NCBI GenBank assembly: GCA_918807975.1
Contig: OU964934.1
Location: 17,236,001-17,300,000 of the forward strand
From: Aplidium turbinatum
Lineage: Eukaryota > Chordata > Ascidiacea > Aplousobranchia > Polyclinidae
Reading direction: 5' to 3'
DNA: 64,000 nt
Of the stretch, positions 1-11,760 are shown piece by piece (position 1 is the stretch's first letter; each line of letters begins with the position of its first letter). Both the position numbers and the translations under genes were made by a program. The notes beneath the pieces are model-generated. The model did not search any database. It saw only the letters and a program-made list of their open reading frames with translations, and was not told the origin of the DNA.

Positions 1-73
1 TTCTGGTTGTAAAAAAATTTGGAATAGATAAATAATACAACAAAGAAGTCGATTATAGGGTCTATATTTAAGC

Positions 74-454
74 GTGTCAATCCAAATGTCAGAAAGTGTT
101 TTACTGGAATACAGCCGTGTATTCCATGTTGGAATGCAATTGACAACTTTTCTAGTAGTCGACCAGAAGCTTTGCCACTTAGCCACGCAGTCAATTTTTT
201 CAAAGTTAAGGTACAAATATCAAAAGAATGTTGTACTAGCATCTACAATTTTGCTTAACATAGAAACTGAGCAACGCTTTTCTTTGCAGTGTGAAGCCAA
301 AAAGTTAACAGAGGAAGTTCAAGAGTCAGATCTTATTCAGTTCGTGGGAAAGGCTTTCAAAGCATACTGGGCCAATCCTGAAATCGTAAAACGCTGGGTA
401 AAAAGTTTAGACGAATTTCGTTTTGTTGCAAATCATGTTGACGATATTAAATAG
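74..454 (+). CDS. Unrecognised open frame, 126 codons
   Basis: An open frame with normal amino-acid composition (charged, no low complexity), ending in a TAG that lies in the 9-bp duplication flanking the next element. I do not recognise the family. The C-terminal half (KAFKAYWANPEIVKRWV, then FRFVANHV) looks protein-like rather than random. It could be a piece of a host exon or of a transposon-borne gene. No splice sites or homologous neighbours support it, and it does not resemble the nuclear receptor downstream. Confidence 0.25.
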   Translation: MSIQMSESVLLEYSRVFHVGMQLTTFLVVDQKLCHLATQSIFSKLRYKYQKNVVLASTILLNIETEQRFSLQCEAKKLTEEVQESDLIQFVGKAFKAYWANPEIVKRWVKSLDEFRFVANHVDDIK

Positions 455-708
455 GTGTACGGTCGATTGGTCGACAAGACAATTGGTCGACAGACATTTG
501 GTCGACAGGACGTTTGATCGACAGGACGTTAGGTCGACAGAACGATTTATTTTAGGGTTAGGGTTAGAGTTAGGGTTAGGTTAGGGCTAAGGTTAGGTAA
601 CTAACCCTAAAATGAATCGTTCTGTCGACCTAACGTCCTGTCGACCAAACGTCCTGTCGACCAAATGTCTGTCGACCAATTGTCCTGTCGACCAACTGAC
701 CGGGTACC
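455..708. mobile_element. Foldback element FB1, telomere-like core, 9-bp TSD
   Basis: A 254-bp foldback element. The left arm holds about five tandem units of roughly 15-16 bp built on GGTCGACAGGACGTT; the right arm repeats them in inverse orientation. Between them lies a TTAGGG-like tract (several TTAGGG, GTTAGG and TTAGAG units) and its short inverse. The 9 bp ATTAAATAG occur immediately before (446-454) and after (709-717), an exact target duplication. No coding capacity. The layout recalls Drosophila FB elements, whose arms are also tandem arrays and which also duplicate 9 bp. Sequence similarity to FB is not claimed. Confidence 0.8.
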
Positions 709-1254
709 ATTAAATAGACCTATTAATTTATTATTTGTTTTGAGGAAGCGCATTCAGATTGCGAACTAAACGTTAACAAAGCAAATGTTGTTTGTCTTCT
801 TTTGCTATGTTTATTATCAGATAAGTATCACTAGATAAGTAAATAATTATCATTATTTTTGGTTAATAAATAATTCTGACACACAATCATGACCAAAAAT
901 TTAAATTAAATTTGAATTGGTTTGATTTAGCAAGAATATGTGTTAAGTGTTACGATTAAGTGTGACCGGTCTAACCCTCAAGAGTCAAGATGGTGGCCTT
1001 TCTTTGTAACATTAACAACTAAACGAATTTATTCACTGAGCGCCAATGTAGATATATTGTAAAATACTAATTTACGTATAACTATAGCGAAAGTATGTTT
1101 TTATGATTTTTCATGATCTTGAATGCATTGCCATGTATACTGCAATTCAACAAATGTTTGCTAAGTTAATCTGATGTACTGCAACTGAAAAGCTACTAAA
1201 CAGAACGGCTACGGACTATTTCTTTAAAATTATTGTTTTATCCTTTATTTTTAG
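709..1254. other. Intergenic or intronic DNA, nothing identified
   Basis: AT-rich sequence between the FB1 element and the first receptor exon. It is probably an intron of the receptor gene, because the exon at 1255 starts with a polypyrimidine/AG acceptor and has no start codon of its own. No repeat or exon was recognised. Confidence 0.4.
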
Positions 1255-4200
1255 GCTTCCTACTTGGACAAGTCGCCCACTAAACGTCATCCCAATCTCT
1301 GTGAAATGGCGACAGTACACGTACAAGTGCTAGTGGAATTTACAAAAAAATTGCCAGGTACCAATTATAACTTGCGCTATAAAACAAATCTATTAATTGA
1401 AAACGCGAAGCGTCTTGCATTGAATTGATAAATTATAAGCTTATCTCAACAATGCTTCTACACAGTGAAGCGCTAATAAAGCTCATTTTTGTATTGTAAC
1501 TAGCTCTGTTTCATTGATAACTGTATATTTACAGTTACTTTATCTTTTGATACATTATTTTTATTTAAATCAGTATAAAACACACTGCTATTTTTTTTAC
1601 AGTTTTTAAATTTCAAGCCGTTTAGAACATCTAGCCTATTGCAAAAATTTAATGATACGAAAAAGTTGTTTTAAAAGTATTAGAAAGAAAAATATCGCCA
1701 CAATCAACATACTGTAGTGCAAATTATGGCATCCAAACGAAACGAACCAAGCGAAACTTTTTAAGAAGAAGCAATAGCCATGAAAGCAAGATATACTTTT
1801 GCGTCGAAACAACATTTCGTTTCACTTTGAAAAATAATCGAAATCTTTTTGCTTTGAGCATACGGAAGGATGTAAATTGTCTCACATGTCATAAGGCCGC
1901 TGGATGTAGGATTTACAACAAACTGTAAAATTCCAGATGTTAGAAAATATGAGTTGCGGTGAACCAACAACCTTGCCAGCTATTTGTACTTTCACGTCAG
2001 CTTTCACTATTTCAACGTTAAGATGCGCAAATTCAATGTGTGGCTTCTTTTTAGCAACTTCGCCCTTGAATTGGTAGTGTTAAGTGATAGTAGTTTATAT
2101 GGGTTATCGTTTACTGAATGACTAACTTCATGGATTTCGTAACATCATTGTTCAAATACAACCACTATCCTAGTCCCAGAGCAGTAAAATCGCGCTGAAT
2201 TGCGTTGTGCTAATATTTTATGTTTACTGAAATTGTACCCGCCTTTAAACCTACAGTTATTACACGCTATCCTTTGTCATTCAAACAATTTTACCATTGC
2301 ATGGACAAAACGACCAATGCAAAGCAAATATTGCGTCCGCTTTGGCTGACAGAATTCTATAAATGGAGTAATAAGAATCCGTTTACTTCACTCTGGCCTT
2401 TCCAAGTAAAACTGTTGTTTTTTAACTGTGATTCAGAAATTCCAAAACAAAAGTTTTTAGCGTTGCTGAAATAAAAGTCTCAACTGCAAACACTGTAGTG
2501 TAGACATATATATTATTTGGATTTTTGTAATTTCTTTCGGGAAATTGTACAGGGTTAATATAAACTAGCCTATGCAACAATTGGTAAATCCGAATACCTT
2601 CGCAGAAAGGTTCGATATTTGCATTTGCCAGCAAAACCTTTTCGGTGTGGTAAAACCAACACCGGCAAGTCTTCACTTTGTCAGTTCTGTTATTCGGATT
2701 CGTTTGCCAAATTGTAACAGTACAATTGTATGGGTGTGGGAGTTTGTTTACTCAATTTGTTAACAAACTTTTTGTGATCCAAATTTAATACTATTGTAAC
2801 CCAATTAGACCTACTCCAAACATTAGAAGCATTAATTCACAACACTGGCAAGGGGTTTAATTTGTCATAAAAGCTGCCAAATTCTGCTTGCTGTTTTTCG
2901 TCATGATATTGCAACAGACCAAGCACAAAGTTTTGTCCATGCTTTTCATAATTTTCACGCAGCAGAAAACTTCGAAAATCCATTTGCGTGTCGCCATCTT
3001 CCTTATAGCACGAGTAGTTTTTCTCAAGCCCATTTTGACTTGGTTAAAATTTAGTTATTTTTTTTACTGAATCTAGGCCTATTTTCCCCACTTGTAACTA
3101 ATCTCTACTCTTGGTTCTCTTACAATTCTCTCGAGATTAAAGACCATCCTACCTCACAAACCCACTGCCAATTTAGAACAAGCGTGCGACGTACCCTATC
3201 CTGCTGGCTGCCGGTTAAGTTAGAACAACGGAATTTAGCGAGCAAAATTTTTTTTGCAAAAACCGAGAAAATTTACATGGTTTTGGAGGTAACACGTGAC
3301 CAACTGTTCCCTTGTGAACCAAGTGACCAATTGTCGATTAACGATTAATTTTCTAGTTTGAAAATAAAATCGATGGTAACATGAGTACTTCTGAGGATAG
3401 GAATACAGTGGCCTACCGTGATCTCTGGCAAGCGGTTATGTGAAGTATAGCCACACTGTCCCACAGGCTAAGCATTTTGTTCGACCCACTTGGTAGAAAG
3501 TTAGTCAACATTAAGCGTTTTATATCGGCTATAAAGTAGACACTTGATAGACACAGACCAGCGATCCTTTACATCAAAATAGCATTTATGGGGTAGCGCT
3601 GGCAAATTTCCCGAAAGTTATAATAAATCTTTTATTAAATGTGAGATAAAACTTGTCTCCGTTGTCAAAAAACTTACAGAGATACTGTTAACGTGTTTAT
3701 CTAGTAATGCTTTGAATTGAATATTATGGTTCGTAAGAATTACGCTATGCAGTTAAATGTTTTTCGTTTATTAATAAACTTCACTGAAACAGTTTTTAGG
3801 ATCAAAAAGCAATTTAAATACATTGATTTTTTATGTTACTTTCATTGTTATCTTCTTTAAAGCCAAAATTTACTGATCACATTTACGAATAATTTACACA
3901 TTTTTGTGGTTTCGCCGGCTCGTCAGTATCGCACCACTACTGAGCAGTTGTCAATTCTCACTACAATCGGCTGCCGAGACACATGTAGTAAAATTATTGT
4001 TATTTTTTTTGTTATTTGTGCACATTTTGCAAAAGGTTGTCATTTTAATTGTTGGTTAGTTTAAATAAAAAATTCTTCAAAATTGTTTAAAAAGGGTGAA
4101 AAATCAGGTGACCGTACAATGGCTTCATGTGTTTTACAGGATTTCTGACAGTGGCAGCTGAAGATCAGATAGCTCTATTGAAGGGGAGTGTAGTGGAAAT

Positions 4201-6453
4201 TATGTTACTTCGTAACTCGAGAGGGTACAACCTTAAAGGCGGGGACATCAATATGGAAGTAATTGCCAAAGACACAGGTAAATGGTTGAAAAACACTCAC
4301 AACTTTTTTCAAAATAAACAGCGTGTATTAATTGTTTACAGCAGGGGTTTTCAACCTGGGGGTCGAGCGTCGTTTTTCGGGGGGACGAGAGACGTCTGAA
4401 AATCTAGTGTATTGTTTTCAATTCTTTTTTGCCAGAAAAAATTAAAAACTGTTTTTTCGCAATTGACCATTCTTCGACTTGACGATATCCTATTGTTTAA
4501 TTTTTCAGGCGTTGCAAAGGCTTTAACAATAAAAAAACATTCGATATTTTAAGGACAATCCCTAGATATTTTTTGTTTAGTTCCTGTAAGTTGCTTTGTG
4601 CCAACTAAAGTTAACCAATAACTACGCTATATCAAAAAGCAAGGTTATTTGGAACCCTATATCAAATGTGAATTTGTCAGTAGACTATCGTTCCCAATGG
4701 CATTGAAAAAATTTAATGTGTAGGCTACTTTGTTTAAAAAATTTTTCAGCCACTGTTCCACGCATTGACATTTGACAAGCTTGTGAAACGATGCAGCACC
4801 AACCACCTAACAAAAGCTGCTTTAAATCAACTGGTGAAAATGTAGCTCATTCTCATTATTTTTTCTCCTATATAGTTTAGCCAAGCTTGCTCGAAAATAT
4901 AAATAATAATTGGAGGAAATGTAACAAAGCCGTATAACATCGTGAAAAAACGTTTTTGGTTTCAGAAGTTTACATTAGAACAGCGAAACAAGACATAACT
5001 GGATGTCATTGTTAATCATGTTTGGTTAAATTTTGCATTAAATATGCTTTTGCCTAATTTTAGGGAGGGTCGCGAGGCTACGTTGATTGCTCTGAGGAGG
5101 TTGCGGTACAAAAAAGGTTGAAAACCCCTGATTTACACATAATGCAACGATGAAATGAACTGTTTAGATCTTTTGATTCACAAAACAAAAATTACTAAAA
5201 TTCCTTTTCACTTTTTTTGAATTGATGATATTGCAATAACAATAACCTAAGCCTATGGCTAAGTGTTAAAACATCGATAAACTTGGTGTGCATAGAGACA
5301 GTCTCTTACAAGTCAGCAGTTGCAAACTCAGCACAGCAACATTTCAGCAAGTGGCTGAAATTGGTAAATGATGAACCTAAGCAAGTAAAAACTGAGCAAG
5401 CCGATACTTGACTTGTAACAATTCAGCAAGCAAGTCCGATGCTTGATGAAAGTTTTATGTGCTGACTTGAGCAGTAGCTGAAATGTACATGCTGAGTTGA
5501 AGCACTTGCTGAATTGTCGCATGCCGAGTGGTCCGACTACTGTATAGAAAAGATGGAATCGTGCTGAATATGAATGTTGTGTTACATGCAGGACTTCATG
5601 AAACTAACTTTCGCACCTTGCTGGATTTCTTTGCCAGAGTAGAAAGTCTGAACTTAGACGATGCGGAGTATGGCCTACTAGCTGCTATCATTCTCTTCGA
5701 TTCTGGTAAGTGCAACTACTGTGAGTCATTTCAAGCGCTGAAAGATTAGACGTGTCGCAAAAGCGTTCGGAAGAATTATTTTGTTTTTCCTCCTCAATTT
5801 TTACGCTGTTCATTTGTCGAACAAAGAAATAGCAAGACGAAACAGCCCTAGTTCAAATTTCGAGTTCACTCTGTGAATTATGGAAACTACAGTATAAAGG
5901 CCTAAAAATTTAGCCAACTGTATCACAAAGTTTTAATGAAATACAATTACAAAGTAGCTGCTGATTTAAACAGTTTATAATTGTTCAGTAGGCTTACTGT
6001 GGTATTATTTGTTGATTAAAAAGTTTAACTAGAGAATACGGTTTATTTTTTTAATCTATTACCAAGTTGCAAGACACGAAATTGTTATATCATTGAGAAA
6101 GATACGGTAATAATAATTTCAATCTGGGTAGACCATTTTACGAGTGTTCGATTCTCACTAACAGGAGATGCAGTGCACATCAGAATTGTGATTTCAATGA
6201 ATTAACTTTTGCTTTAGATCACTGCGACTCCAATGACAAGGCAACTATCGACCAACACAGAGACAAGTACATTGCCGCCATGAAAGTCTACAGTGAAACC
6301 AAGGAACCCAAACGAAACCAAATTGTGGCAAAAATTCTTTACTTAATCACTGAGTTACGAACTTTATATGACACTCATTCGAAAATGGTTGCAAAAATGC
6401 GCGAAAAAGATCAGCTCACTCCTTTACTCTGCGAAATCTGGGATTTGCGGTAG
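1255..6453 (+). CDS. NR1H4: FXR-like nuclear receptor (NR1H), ligand-binding domain exons
   Basis: Four coding exons at 1255-1357, 4140-4277, 5592-5705 and 6218-6453 (TAG stop). All three introns are phase 1 with GT-AG ends, so the frames join cleanly. They encode about 196 residues of a ligand-binding domain. Visible motifs are LVEFTKKLPG then EDQIALLKGSVVEIMLLR (helices 3-5), DDAEYGLLAAIILF, ELRTLYDTHSKM, and the AF-2 helix LTPLLCEIWD, which closely matches the C-terminus of vertebrate FXR. Family knowledge: a ligand-activated transcription factor, usually bile-acid or sterol responsive and an RXR partner. The ligand here is unknown. DNA-binding domain and hinge exons must lie left of the window. 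NR1H3 (LXR) is the nearest alternative. Confidence 0.88.
2220..2474 (+). CDS. Unrecognised open frame within receptor intron
   Basis: An 84-codon open frame inside the first visible intron of the receptor gene. No motif is recognised. The rest of the 2.8-kb intron (1358-4139) shows only AT-rich sequence. Probably chance or a degraded repeat. Confidence 0.1.
   Translation: MFTEIVPAFKPTVITRYPLSFKQFYHCMDKTTNAKQILRPLWLTEFYKWSNKNPFTSLWPFQVKLLFFNCDSEIPKQKFLALLK
4342..5130. mobile_element. Non-autonomous hAT-like element in receptor intron
   Basis: A 789-bp element bounded by inverted termini: CAGGGGTTTTCAACCT on the left and AGGTTGAAAACCCCTG on the right, a 16-bp perfect inverted repeat starting with the CAGGGG common in hAT elements. 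The flanking octamers GTTTACAG and ATTTACAC share the inner TTTACA, as expected for an 8-bp target duplication with two later changes. The interior has no transposase frame. It lies in the intron between receptor exons at 4140-4277 and 5592-5705. Confidence 0.75.
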
Positions 6454-6790
6454 TTGGATGTCAAATACTATTTGCACTTCCGCTTTTTCGTAGCTTTACA
6501 ACAGCGAAAGGTTCTTTACATCAAACAGTTCATTTATAATTTTGTATTATCTTGTCGAACGCAGCAAGAGATAAATGCAGTCAGTGGGCTATCATTTTGT
6601 TAACATTCTAGTGTAACCTGACATGGAATTAAACCAAGTCCAAGAGATACCACAAACAGTGGAAAAGACTGCTGCTGATTTACCAATAACATCAATCAGA
6701 AAAAGTACTGCCTTACATGAACAAGAGTCAATATCTAAAAGCATTTACTGTATTTGCAAACCAGTATGAAGTATCTCACCGAAAAGATCA

Positions 6791-6796
6791 AATAAA
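6791..6796 (+). promoter_or_regulatory. Candidate polyadenylation signal of receptor gene
   Basis: AATAAA about 340 nt after the receptor stop codon. A second AATAAA lies at 7038-7043. Either could end the transcript; the sequence alone does not decide. Confidence 0.4.
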
Positions 6797-8770
6797 TTAC
6801 TTTTTAACATCAGTGACTACCAGCTTGCAGTTTTTCGTAAGCTTTGTTAGTTCAGAGCTTTGGTGCGAAAATACAGACTGACCATTGAGGGACAATCTCA
6901 TGATTCTGTAAACATTTGTGGTTGATTTGTAAAGTTAGTTATGCCCTGAAAAAAAAAACGGCAGTAACCGCAAATCTCCTTACTTTTTAGATGATTGCAG
7001 AAGATATCACTGCCGTTGCAGTTTGATGCTGCAATCCAATAAAATCGTCTTTAAATCTTGTTTCATATTAATCATATTTACAACCCTTATTAACAACCCT
7101 TCCCAATGAAGCTGAAACTAAGAAAAAGGGGCCTGATTTCTTTCAAACAGCAGTAGCTTTGTTCTCTTTGGAAAAGTCTCTAGGCTCTGAAGCTGTAACT
7201 TGCCCCTTGGATGTTTACATGATGACAGTAGGCTACTTTTTTTCTTGACACGAAATAGTACTTCATGCTTCACTGGGCCTACTTTGTGACATTTGTCTTT
7301 ATGACAAATGCTTGGCTAGCTAAATCTAAAACATTGGGGCCTCTGCCACTATTTTACGTCAAAAATGTGGCTTGTGTCAAAAATGTGACCATTGGAGTCG
7401 TTTTAACTGTGCTTGCCCTAGCTGGTTTAAATCTGCACATCACTACATATATCCAGGCTGTGATAAATCATATAAAAGATTTTAGGGGATACTTGTTTTG
7501 GATTAGGTGGTTATTCTTTTGAATTTAAATGTATTTTAAAATTCTGCCTGGCCTGGCAACAAATTTATTTTAGTTCTATAATAAAGTGATTCACATTTTA
7601 TGAAAACAAAAAGTTAGAAAACAAATCATACAAATAGCGCAAACAATACTCACTGATATACACATTTAACTAATATTGCATTTGTCATCATTTGAAAGGC
7701 CTGTCACAAGATGAATATAAATTTAACTGAAATACTTTTATGATAATGACCGCTTAAAAACTGTTGATAGTTTGTTTTTCGTTGTTATCGGGAAAAATTT
7801 CATTATTTGCATCGTTTTTATTGTTGACAAAATGTTCCAAGTTCATGCAGCAGAGTTGAAGCTGTTTTCTCAGTTTATGTGATGCAGTATTTGACAAATA
7901 TTTGATTTACGGTGTGTTTCATTTGACATCGCAAGTTGAAACCATACGAACGCACACTTTATTTGTTATATATTCGTGTACCATGCTAAATATTGTCACT
8001 GTGTACCTTTAAATATTAAAACACTTTTTAACGTTAAAAAAGCACTAACTTTGAATGTAACTTGTTACCACAGAAGACCGTTCACAAACGCCTTATAAAT
8101 AGGATTCCAACATATCATAAATGTTTTGACAAATCTCGATAAAAAAAAATTAGTTGCAGTCTTTACTATCATTGTACTTGAAACCCGTGCGCTGTTGATG
8201 CGAATAAAACAGTTGAACACATTACAACGCTTTTACGCTGCTGTACCAATAAACAACAAAGTCGTGAAAGTTTGGTGCTATTTTATTACTTCTGCTATTG
8301 ATCGTTCAGATGTTTTGGTAAACCAAAGAGAACAAAGTACGAAAACTTTTTTTCTGGTAAGGGCACAGTCAGCTGGATGTACTCGAAAAAAGTGGCCCAA
8401 ACCTTACAACACTGAGCTTTACCTACCACATTTTTAAACAGGGGTGGAACTAAGTAGCAATGTTGTGGCGGTAGGGGGCATTTCAGCAATATTCAGAACT
8501 AACTTTTATTTTTGACCAGCAAACGCTAAACTTGACTCAAAAACGACTGGGTCCTATATAAGATATCTAGTAGGCTAGAGCTCAGGGTGAGATTTTTGTG
8601 TGCCCCTCTGGTCATTTTCACTCCAAGTAGTATTTTTTTAGCAAAATTGCTACAAATTGAAAAATACTTACAATTAAAAATATTTTACTTCGGCTTATGT
8701 TACATATAATAAAAGCAAATTTTGGTTTCTTTCTATGTGTGTGTTATTTGTTCCTATTTTCAAAAATGAT
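6797..8770. other. Receptor 3' flank, no recognised gene
   Basis: AT-rich DNA with a few short open frames, the longest at 7265-7522 (hydrophobic) and 8126-8437. Neither shows a known motif, and I regard both as chance. No clear element boundaries were found. Confidence 0.35.
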
Positions 8771-9351
8771 GCCTGCGTCCCACTCCAACGGAATGCCTTC
8801 CCATCCTTGCAGGCATCCAACCTGCTGAGCTTCGCCGTAAAGGAGCCATGATTTCCCTTGCTTGTCGCGCACTGGCCCCCGACCACCTCCTCCACAGTAC
8901 ATTCCAGCGCCTACATGGAGAACAGCAGCGACTGAAATCAAGACGCCCATTTGCGCCCGCCGCACAACAGCTTCTGAACAACGTTGAAGATCTTGGAATA
9001 AGTGCGGCACACTGGACGAACTACACATGGAACACGGAGTGGCAAAACAACATCTCCCGACTCCGTGATTTCCTATCCGACGTCGATCCCCACCCTCAGG
9101 GAATGTCCCTCGCAAGACTTGCGTGGGTCCGGGTTAACCGCCTACGAACCGGCGTCGGTCGCTTTCATTCAGACATGTGCAGATGGGGCCTGGCTCCCTC
9201 ACCGGGATGCGAGTGTGGTGACACAGACCAGACAGTAGACCATGTCGTCCATGACTGCCCAATCCATCAACCACCACATGGAACGCTTGGACTGAAGGCC
9301 CTGGATGATGAGACTGTCGAGTGGCTGATGACCTCATGCCCAAACAAATAG
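8771..9351 (+). mobile_element. LINE fragment: C-terminal part of reverse transcriptase ORF
   Basis: A continuous plus-strand frame reading CLRPTPTECLPILAGIQPAE, then LAWVRVNRLRTGVGRF and CECGDTDQTVDHVVHDC, ending in TAG. This is the C-terminal end of a non-LTR retrotransposon ORF2 of the jockey/CR1 type, including the CxC-H-C zinc-knuckle-like segment (CECG, then H, then C). It is 5'-truncated: the catalytic reverse transcriptase and the endonuclease are absent. It is markedly more GC-rich than its surroundings. A diverged relative lies at 31935-32295. Confidence 0.85.
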
Positions 9352-9388
9352 TCTGGAAGAAGACAGCTCATACGACTAACAACTCGGC

Positions 9389-9690
9389 AGCAGTGGCCGA
9401 GTGGTTAGCGCGTTGGGCTCGCAGTCGAGAGCCTGCATGTTCGACTCCAGCCACCCGCACTTGCTGTTGTTTCTCTGGGCAAGAAACTTTACGATAATTG
9501 CCTCTACCCAGTGATCGATTTCGAGTAATGGGTAATACCAAATTTAAGTCATAGGTAGAGTAGACAACCGGAGACAGACATTGCCGTCGGCTGCAGCGTG
9601 GGTCAGGTGTACGTCGGAAAGCGTACACCGATGCATAGCGCTCAAGTCCGCTTTCCCGCAATGCAGGATAAAGATATGAAAAACAAACAA
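9389..9690 (+). mobile_element. tRNA-headed SINE
   Basis: It starts with a tRNA-like head (GCAGTGGCCGAGTGGTTAGC, then a B-box-like GTTCGACTCC at about 9450), which suits an RNA polymerase III promoter derived from a serine- or leucine-type tRNA. An unrelated body follows, with an AAAC-rich tail near 9680-9705. It sits about 35 bp downstream of the LINE stop codon, so it may have inserted into or been co-mobilised with the LINE tail. It is too long and its acceptor stem too poor for a functional tRNA gene. Confidence 0.75.
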
Positions 9691-9753
9691 ACAAAAAAAG
9701 AAAAATGAAATTATTTTTTTGTTGTTTTTTATATACCAATTTTTTTTTAATTT

Positions 9754-9833
9754 AGTAAGTTCTGCGGCCTATTGAATTAGTTGAAGTGACAGTGCGGCCC
9801 ATTGAATTAGTTGAAGTGACAGTGCGGCCCACT
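9754..9833. repeat. 33-bp unit repeated twice
   Basis: Two adjacent near-identical units built around TGAATTAGTTGAAGTGACAG, each preceded by GCGGCC and followed by a third GCGGCCCA. A small tandem duplication, perhaps a remnant of a GCGGCC-rich hAT terminus like the one at 14279. Confidence 0.6.
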
Positions 9834-11530
9834 ATAATAAAAGGTTGGACACATACCTGCTATAGCTTATATAATCCATACTCTTATGCATCAAAATCCT
9901 TCTGTAGTAAAACAATTTATTAGAAAGCCAATTACACTTGCAAGTACAAAAGGTTCGATATTTGGACTTGCAATCTGCACCAACTTTAGTCTTAGAAATC
10001 TGCACTTTTAAAAATACTCAGTAAACTTAACAAAAGGGATGAACGATGTTTCAGTTCATGCAAACTGTACTAAAAGCTAAAGTGAAGATGAAAGCACAAA
10101 TTTCTTTCCAAACATTAACACAGAATAACATTATGACATCAAACAGTTAAGTTTATGAGTTTAATCTTTTATTTCAAATGTCATTGTAATTAATACGTTG
10201 CAGCTTACAAGATCAAAACAAAACGTAAGTTATTGTGGCCAGCTGTAAGTTGTTAGACCAATGAAGTCAGTAAATATTTAACCCTAAGCAAACCAACGAT
10301 CTACTTTAGAGTGCTGCCAAAGTACAACAAGAAGTAAGAAAATAAAAATAGATACAATTCATCCAAAACAATAAGCCGTTTTGAAGAAACATGCTTTCAA
10401 CAGCAAAGACTCATAACATTTACAGATGTTGCAACAATGTTAAAAGCAAACAATATGTAAATTGTACATCTAAACATTTGTGTAACTTTTAAGACTAAAT
10501 AAGATTGATAGGCTAAACAAGAGGAAATTTAACTATTTGTACAATTATTGGAGGCCTATCATTTACGAATAATGATAGATTCTATCTATGCTTTCTTCTT
10601 AGGCGCATTCAACAAAAATTACTTGGATTGCAGTCGCAATATAGGCTACTAGTCTATAAAAACTACTTGCTGGTCACTTAACGAGTAGGTAAACAGAAGC
10701 AGCGATAACTAAGTTAACGCATCACAGTGACCGATACTCTGCTCCTGTGCGCCACCACGTGGTACATAAGCAGGGAGCCTAAAGGAGAGCAGTAAAACTA
10801 CATCAATTGCCAACAAGTTGAATAGGTAAGCTTGCTTGAAAATGAATTTACCCACATTTTCAAAAAGATTCGTCGCTGAAAAAACTCTAAATTTGTGACG
10901 TCTAACTTTGCTGTTAATCGACGATGAAATATCGAAACGTTGCCAACTTCTTCAACACAACAGTGTTTCAACACAACATAGTTTTTACACACAACATGAT
11001 CACAATTCAATACACGATCATGATAACTCAAAACAATATTTTTGTTTCATGCAAAAAATAAAACACTTTCACGGGACAGTGTTGTATCATCAGACACAAT
11101 TCAGTAAAACAAGCATTTCTTGAATAATTCAATGAAAAAGAAACAACCACAAATTTCTTGTTCATAACTTACCTTTCTGGATCCTTTATGTTGTCCAATT
11201 TAGCGATGCCGCCATTGTTAAAAGTTAAACAGACAATGATAAATCCCAATGTTTCAAATGAGTCAATGAGAAAACTGGTTGAAGTGGAAGCAAAAATCTG
11301 CTGAACTGCTAATGTCAGTAAAGATTTAACCTCATGGAACTACTGATACAAGCACGAGGCAGCGAACCTGTGTCCGTTGGAAGGCTTCTGTGCTGATTAT
11401 AAATCAACCGTGGATCAGCATCTTCTTTGGGAAAAGTCAACATTTTCTATAAGGTCTTTCAAACATTAAATTACATCAACAATCGGCGTGAAAATGAAAA
11501 ACACAACAAGCAAATGAGACTACAGCAAAG
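9834..11530. other. Intergenic DNA between receptor and EFCAB6, no gene
   Basis: AT-rich spacer between the tail-to-tail receptor and EFCAB6 genes. Short open frames at 10798-11031 and 10908-11123 overlap on opposite strands and have no motif. A minus-strand open run with a good GTAAGT donor near 11174 was examined as a possible last EFCAB6 exon and dropped. Confidence 0.4.
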
Positions 11531-11536
11531 TTTATT
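11531..11536 (-). promoter_or_regulatory. EFCAB6: Polyadenylation signal of EFCAB6
   Basis: On the minus strand this is AATAAA, about 225 nt past the EFCAB6 stop codon, a normal 3' UTR length for a compact genome. Confidence 0.65.
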
Positions 11537-11576
11537 GAATGGGTCACGTGGAACCCAACCTGCAAAATCCGCCTTT

Positions 11577-11655
11577 TTACATCAAATCAACGTCTAGAGG
11601 CCTTTTTGCATCAAATCAACGTCTAGAATCAAACGTCTAGAATCCATGTAAAAAG
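11577..11655. repeat. Short direct repeats, ATCAAATCAACGTCTAGA units
   Basis: Two copies of ATCAAATCAACGTCTAGA and a partial third, in the EFCAB6 3' UTR region just upstream of the polyadenylation signal. Related to the TTGCATTGATTCAACGT core of the short MITE family at 21290, 32872 and 37844. Confidence 0.5.
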
Positions 11656-11760
11656 ACGCGTTTTGCTTGATAAGCAAGCAACAGATTGCCATCTCCAGCT
11701 ATGACGCAACCGAATGACGCGATGCGTGGTGCCTGAGACGTCACCAGAGCAGTGATGACG

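Noticed and set aside
540-620. TTAGGG tract as a chromosome end or interstitial telomere
   Set aside because: Only a few imperfect units, bounded by inverted arrays and a 9-bp duplication. It is an inner part of a mobile element.
455-708. CRISPR-like array of short repeats
   Set aside because: Units are contiguous without spacers, inverted in the second half, and in animal DNA.
8744-9115. Minus-strand open frames over the LINE fragment
   Set aside because: They are shadows of the plus-strand reverse-transcriptase reading and show no motif of their own.
9389-9460. Functional tRNA gene
   Set aside because: A and B boxes are present but acceptor and anticodon stems do not close, and a SINE body follows. 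The same applies to the heads at 19765, 20876, 22397, 22916 and 45111.
11170-11440. Minus-strand open run with a GTAAGT donor, considered as the end of EFCAB6
   Set aside because: The true terminal exon is at 11883-11761, followed by AATAAA at 11536. This run has no family similarity and would lie past the polyadenylation signal.
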